DNA of 64,000 bases. Source: Micromonospora coxensis (GTDB lineage: Bacteria > Actinomycetota > Actinomycetes > Mycobacteriales > Micromonosporaceae). Both the position numbers and the translations under genes were made by a program. Below the pieces are notes generated by a model. It was not told where the DNA came from. It did not search any database and worked only from the letters and a program-made list of their open reading frames with translations. Shown here one piece after another: positions 60,809 to 64,000 of this stretch (positions are counted from its first letter, which is position 1; each line of letters begins with the position of its first letter). The DNA lies in contig NZ_LT607753.1 in assembly GCF_900090295.1 (NCBI RefSeq), positions 6,510,001-6,574,000 on the forward strand. Direction: 5' to 3'.

Positions 60809-61252
60809 ATGGTGGACATCCTGCACAGGGTCGGGGTCGAGACCCCGACGACGGAGAAGGTCTACGACGCGCTGACGACCGTCGAGGGCCTGGCCGGCTG
60901 GTGGACCGACGACACGAAGGGCAGCGCGGACCTCGGTGGCGTCCTGGAGTTCCGGTTCCCGGCCGGTGGCTTCGACATGGAGGTCGTCGAGCTGAGGCCG
61001 TCCGAGCGGGTGGTGTGGCGGGTCGTCGGCGGCCCCGAGGAGTGGATCGGCACCACGATCGACTGGCAGCTGCGCCGTGACGGCGACTACACGATCGTGC
61101 TCTTCCGGCACCAGGGCTGGCGGGAGCCGGTCGAGTTCATGCACCACTGCAGCACCAAGTGGGGCACGTACCTGATGAGCCTCAAGTCGTTGGTGGAGAC
61201 CGGGAAGGGCGCGCCGGCGCCACACGACGTGCGCGTCAGCGACTGGGACTGA
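60809..61252 (+). CDS. Second SRPBCC domain protein
   Basis: A 147-aa START-like protein (MVDILHRVGVETPTTEKVYD, TTVEGLAGWWTDDTKG, LEFRFPAGGFDMEVVEL, HHCSTKWGTYLMSLKSLVE), third gene of the operon, 23 bases after the ArsR stop with GAGGAGAA upstream. Related in fold, not closely in sequence, to the protein at 59977. Confidence 0.87.
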   Translation: MVDILHRVGVETPTTEKVYDALTTVEGLAGWWTDDTKGSADLGGVLEFRFPAGGFDMEVVELRPSERVVWRVVGGPEEWIGTTIDWQLRRDGDYTIVLFRHQGWREPVEFMHHCSTKWGTYLMSLKSLVETGKGAPAPHDVRVSDWD

Positions 61253-61275
61253 ACCGGAATCCGCGCGACCGGCTC

Positions 61276-61322
61276 CGGCCGACCCCGCCGACGGGGAACC
61301 GCCCCGCCGGTGGGGTCGGCCG
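61276..61322. terminator. Long bidirectional terminator
   Basis: Bases 61276-61296 pair with 61302-61322 (21 positions, one G-T wobble and one A-C mismatch) around the loop AACCG. It lies 23 bases after the SRPBCC stop, between convergent genes. Confidence 0.8.
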
Positions 61323-61354
61323 ACGCGGCGCGGCGTGCCGAGGGCGCGGGCGAC

Positions 61355-62404
61355 CTAGCCGATGTCGAGGGTCAGGTGTCGCGGGCTGAGTGATCCCAGG
61401 AAGTCCCGCGCGTCGAAGAGCGCCCCGGCGGCGAAGACCCCCGCCGGGGCGTCCGGGCCGGTCAGGACCCGATGGGTCGCCTCCACCACCAGGGGCGCGG
61501 TGACGGCGTAGATGTCCTGGCCGCGGGCCACCGCGCGACGCGTCTCGCCGGCACGAGCGACGACCACCTCGACGACGAAGGTCTGTGCCGACCGGCCCTG
61601 CTCGTCGACCGCCACCGGCGGCGACGCATCCGCGGCGCGCAGGTCGGCGACCGCCGCCACCGACATGTACGTGCGGATGTCGGGCGTCTTCAGGTGCGTG
61701 GGGATGGTGGCGCTGTCGGCCATCGTGAACTCCGCGACGACCGCCTGGGTTCCGGTCGGCGCCGGAAAGGTCCACTGGGTGACCGGCGCCTCGCCGGTGC
61801 GGTACCGCATCCGGTGGTCGGCGTAGACGACCCGCCGGCCGTCGCGGCGCCGGGCCGAGACCTGGCCCGTCACCCGGGTTCCCCGGGTGGGATGCCAACT
61901 GCTGAGCGCGTACGCGATGCTGATCCGGTCGGCCGCCGGCCAGTCGTCCATCGCCGCGGTGGCCAGCAGGTCGCCCAGGCCACCGTAGAAGGCCATCGCC
62001 GGCACCACCACGACTCCGGCGTCCCGGGCGGGCCCGGCGTATCCGGCGAACGTGTCGGCGACGGCCTCGAGTTCGGCCGCGACGTCCAGGTAGGGGATCC
62101 GGGCGCGCAGCGCGGCGTCGAGCACCGGGGCGGACGTCGAGGCGAAGGGCCCCGCGCAATTGATCACCGCTGCCGCGCCGGCCAGGGCCCGGTCGAGCGA
62201 GGCCGGATCGTCCACCGACGCGGGCCGTACCTCCGAGCCGGGCTGCGTCGTGGCGAGGGCGTGCAGCCGGTCGGCGTCGCGGCCGGACAGGATCGGGACG
62301 AAGCCGCGCCGTCGAAGCTCCGCGACGACGAACCGGCCGGTGTGCCCGTACGCGCCGACGACGGCGACGACCGGGTTCGATACCTTCGTGTTCTGCGTGG
62401 TCAC
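61355..62404 (-). CDS. Saccharopine-dehydrogenase-like NAD(P)-binding reductase
   Basis: A 349-aa protein of the saccharopine dehydrogenase NADP-binding/trans-acting enoyl reductase group. Rossmann motif VVAVVGAYGHTGRFVVAEL near 12-30, SGRDADRL, then INCAGPFASTSAPVLDAAL and a central MAFYGGLGDLLA. No membrane segment. GTG start at 62402-62404. Divergent from a GlxA-type AraC regulator 72 bases away, which is its likely controller. The substrate is unknown. Confidence 0.85.
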   Translation of the reverse strand: MTTQNTKVSNPVVAVVGAYGHTGRFVVAELRRRGFVPILSGRDADRLHALATTQPGSEVRPASVDDPASLDRALAGAAAVINCAGPFASTSAPVLDAALRARIPYLDVAAELEAVADTFAGYAGPARDAGVVVVPAMAFYGGLGDLLATAAMDDWPAADRISIAYALSSWHPTRGTRVTGQVSARRRDGRRVVYADHRMRYRTGEAPVTQWTFPAPTGTQAVVAEFTMADSATIPTHLKTPDIRTYMSVAAVADLRAADASPPVAVDEQGRSAQTFVVEVVVARAGETRRAVARGQDIYAVTAPLVVEATHRVLTGPDAPAGVFAAGALFDARDFLGSLSPRHLTLDIG

Positions 62405-62475
62405 GACGTCCAGCTTCGTGATCGCGACGACGGCGTGCCAGTGGCCGCAACGACATGCCCCGTACAGTTTCGGAC

Positions 62476-63438
62476 ATGCACTCGGTAGCGCTGGCGGTCG
62501 CCGACGGAACGCCGCTGTTCGAACTCGCCGCCGCGTGCGAGGTCTTCGGCACCGACCGTGGCCTCGCCGATCCGTGGTACGCCCTCACCATCTGCGGCCC
62601 GGACGACGACGCCGAGGTGGGCGGCTGGTTGCGAGCCGGCGTCCGGCACGGACTCGACACCCTCGCCACCGCGGACACCGTCATCGTCCCGTCCATCCGC
62701 GACGTCGACGACCCGCCGCACACCGGACTGGTCGACGCCGTCCGGGCGGCCCACGAGGGCGGGGCGCGGGTCGTGTCGCTGTGCACCGGCGCATTCGTCC
62801 TGGCCGCGGCCGGCCTGCTCGACGGGCGACGCGCCACCACCCACTGGGCCCACACGGCCCTGCTGGCCGCGCGACACCCCCGGGTGCGGGTGGACCCGGA
62901 CGTGCTCTACATCGACGACGGCCGCGTCCTGACCTCCGCCGGCAAGGCCGCCGGGATGGACCTCTGCCTGCACATCGTCCGGACCGACCACGGCGCGGCG
63001 GTGGCCAACACGCTGGCCCGTACCCTGGTCGTGCCGCCACACCGGCCGGGCGGGCAGGCCCAGTTCATCCCCGCCCCGCTGGCGCAGAGTCGGGAGCCCG
63101 TCCTCGCCGACCTGCTGGCGTGGGTGAGCGCCCGGCTCGACCAGCCCCTGACCGTGCAGGACCTGGCCCGGCAGGCGAACATGAGCTCCCGCAACCTGGC
63201 CCGGCACTTCCACGCCGTCACCGGCACCAGCCCGCTGCGGTGGCTGCTGACCCAGCGGGTGCACCGCGCCCAGGAGCTGCTCGAGACCACCGACGCCGGC
63301 ATCGAGTCGATCGCCGTCCGCACCGGCATGGGCACCGCCACCACCCTGCGCCGGCACTTCCACCGCCTGCTCGGCGTACCGCCCGAGGCGTACCGTCGCA
63401 CCTTCCGATCGACCGGACCTCCCGCCCGCTCGGGGTGA
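62476..63438 (+). CDS. GlxA-type AraC-family regulator
   Basis: A 320-aa regulator: DJ-1/PfpI-like domain near 1-175 with Cys in VSLCTGAFVLAAAGLLDGRRAT, and two AraC helix-turn-helix motifs near 215-310 (VQDLARQANMSSRNLARHFH and IESIAVRTGMGTATTLRRHF). Such proteins respond to small metabolites and usually control a divergent enzyme gene, here the reductase at 61355. ATG 62476 is used; ATG 62455 would add seven residues. Neither has a good ribosome site. Confidence 0.9.
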   Translation: MHSVALAVADGTPLFELAAACEVFGTDRGLADPWYALTICGPDDDAEVGGWLRAGVRHGLDTLATADTVIVPSIRDVDDPPHTGLVDAVRAAHEGGARVVSLCTGAFVLAAAGLLDGRRATTHWAHTALLAARHPRVRVDPDVLYIDDGRVLTSAGKAAGMDLCLHIVRTDHGAAVANTLARTLVVPPHRPGGQAQFIPAPLAQSREPVLADLLAWVSARLDQPLTVQDLARQANMSSRNLARHFHAVTGTSPLRWLLTQRVHRAQELLETTDAGIESIAVRTGMGTATTLRRHFHRLLGVPPEAYRRTFRSTGPPARSG

Positions 63439-63639
63439 CGCGGCCGCCGTCCGCCGGCCCGACCGCGCGTCGACCGGCTGCCGCGAATCTTGCCACCGCG
63501 CGGATGACGCGGCTGCCCACCCTCGCACCGTGGCCAGGATCCGGCCGGCCGTTGCGCTTCGCGCTCAACCGGGCCGGGTGGCTGCCCGCCTGACGTGCGC
63601 GGGATCAGCCGGCGCCGGCCCGCGTGCGATCATGCCGTC

Positions 63640-63933
63640 ATGAGTGGCGACGTACCTCCCGAGGTCAGCGCCCTGGCCATCAACGTCACGGTCCCCGAAG
63701 AGCTCCGCTGGACCGACACGCGACGCGGCGAGGAGTTCCAGCTGACCACACTCAACGTCCGGCTGCTCCCGGACGGGCGCCTCGCGGCCAAGGCGTACGG
63801 CCGACCGACCGCCGGCGGCCGCGGCACGTACGTCTCCTTCCCCCTGCCCGACCGGCCCGAGCTGGCGGCCCTCGTCGACCAGGCCGCCCGGCGCGCGGGC
63901 GCGATGTGGGCCGCTCACCGCGGGCTCGGCTGA
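63640..63933 (+). CDS. Small hypothetical protein
   Basis: A 97-aa soluble protein with alternating beta-type segments (SALAINVTVPEELRW, FQLTTLNVRLLPDGRLAAKAYG) and a C-terminal helix (ELAALVDQAARRAGAMWAAH). Codon pattern is typical of the organism. No family recognised. An in-frame start at 63595 would add 15 residues without a better ribosome site. Confidence 0.65.
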   Translation: MSGDVPPEVSALAINVTVPEELRWTDTRRGEEFQLTTLNVRLLPDGRLAAKAYGRPTAGGRGTYVSFPLPDRPELAALVDQAARRAGAMWAAHRGLG

Positions 63934-64000
63934 CCGCCCGACGACCGGGTTCGGGCGGGCGGCGGACCCGGGGGGCGCGGCAGGCGCTCCGGGACCATCG

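Noticed and set aside
63439-63593. Possible small gene after the AraC regulator
   Set aside because: Only a continuation of an out-of-frame reading through the regulator; no start with a ribosome site.

Overview
The window is very high-GC DNA with strong G/C third-position preference, frequent GTG starts, four-base ATGA/GTGA gene overlaps, actinobacterial regulator types (BTAD/SARP, ECF41, Ser/Thr kinase, many ArsR) and a natural-product cluster. This points to a filamentous actinomycete, most likely of the Micromonosporaceae (inference; there is no rRNA or other decisive marker). I see no tRNA, rRNA, CRISPR array, insertion sequence or replication origin.

Layout. 0.3-6 kb: single metabolic genes, namely a sugar isomerase, a uridine-kinase-like protein without a P-loop, a DUF3800-like protein, a frameshifted PhzF gene, and an epoxide hydrolase preceded by a possible leader peptide and hairpin. 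6-10 kb: a divergent ArsR/metal cation exporter pair, then an FAD oxidoreductase plus an ECF41 sigma factor with a candidate self-type promoter. 10-15.5 kb: a large BTAD/NB-ARC regulator, an internally deleted DUF4097 pseudogene and a two-gene drug-type ABC exporter whose upstream region carries four 11-bp-phased heptamers. 15.6-17.6 kb: a Ser/Thr kinase-TPR gene and a small membrane protein of visibly lower GC. 17.9-24.7 kb: a MerR-BtrH-like pair, a two-component system beside an MMPL exporter, and an ArsR. 24.9-31.5 kb: a secreted LecA-like protein and a carbohydrate-degrading island (GH27, two GH43, ricin-type and CBM6-like modules) with LacI-type operators in its divergent promoter region. 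31.9-39.4 kb: a GGDEF-EAL protein, a VOC protein, a glutaredoxin and an MFS exporter around CsoR-like operators, an LVIVD-repeat secreted protein and a transglutaminase-like protein.

39.76-59.80 kb: one continuous co-directional biosynthetic cluster of about 20 genes. It pairs butirosin-type carrier-protein chemistry (ATP-grasp ligase, PLP decarboxylase, acyl carrier protein, two BtrH-like cysteine acyltransferases) with a KAS III-like enzyme, a KAS-like protein lacking the catalytic cysteine, a split acyl-CoA dehydrogenase pair, a second carrier protein with an AMP-ligase, a methyltransferase, an FMN alpha-hydroxyacid oxidase, nucleotide-sugar enzymes, a glycosyltransferase, its own phosphopantetheinyl transferase and a MATE exporter. 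I infer that an amino acid is loaded on the first carrier, decarboxylated there, acylated or desaturated, joined to a second acyl unit and to a sugar, and exported. I do not recognise this combination and regard it as the best candidate for an undescribed system here. 59.9-64 kb: an SRPBCC-ArsR operon with two operator-like palindromes, a saccharopine-dehydrogenase-like reductase with a divergent GlxA-type regulator, and a small hypothetical gene.
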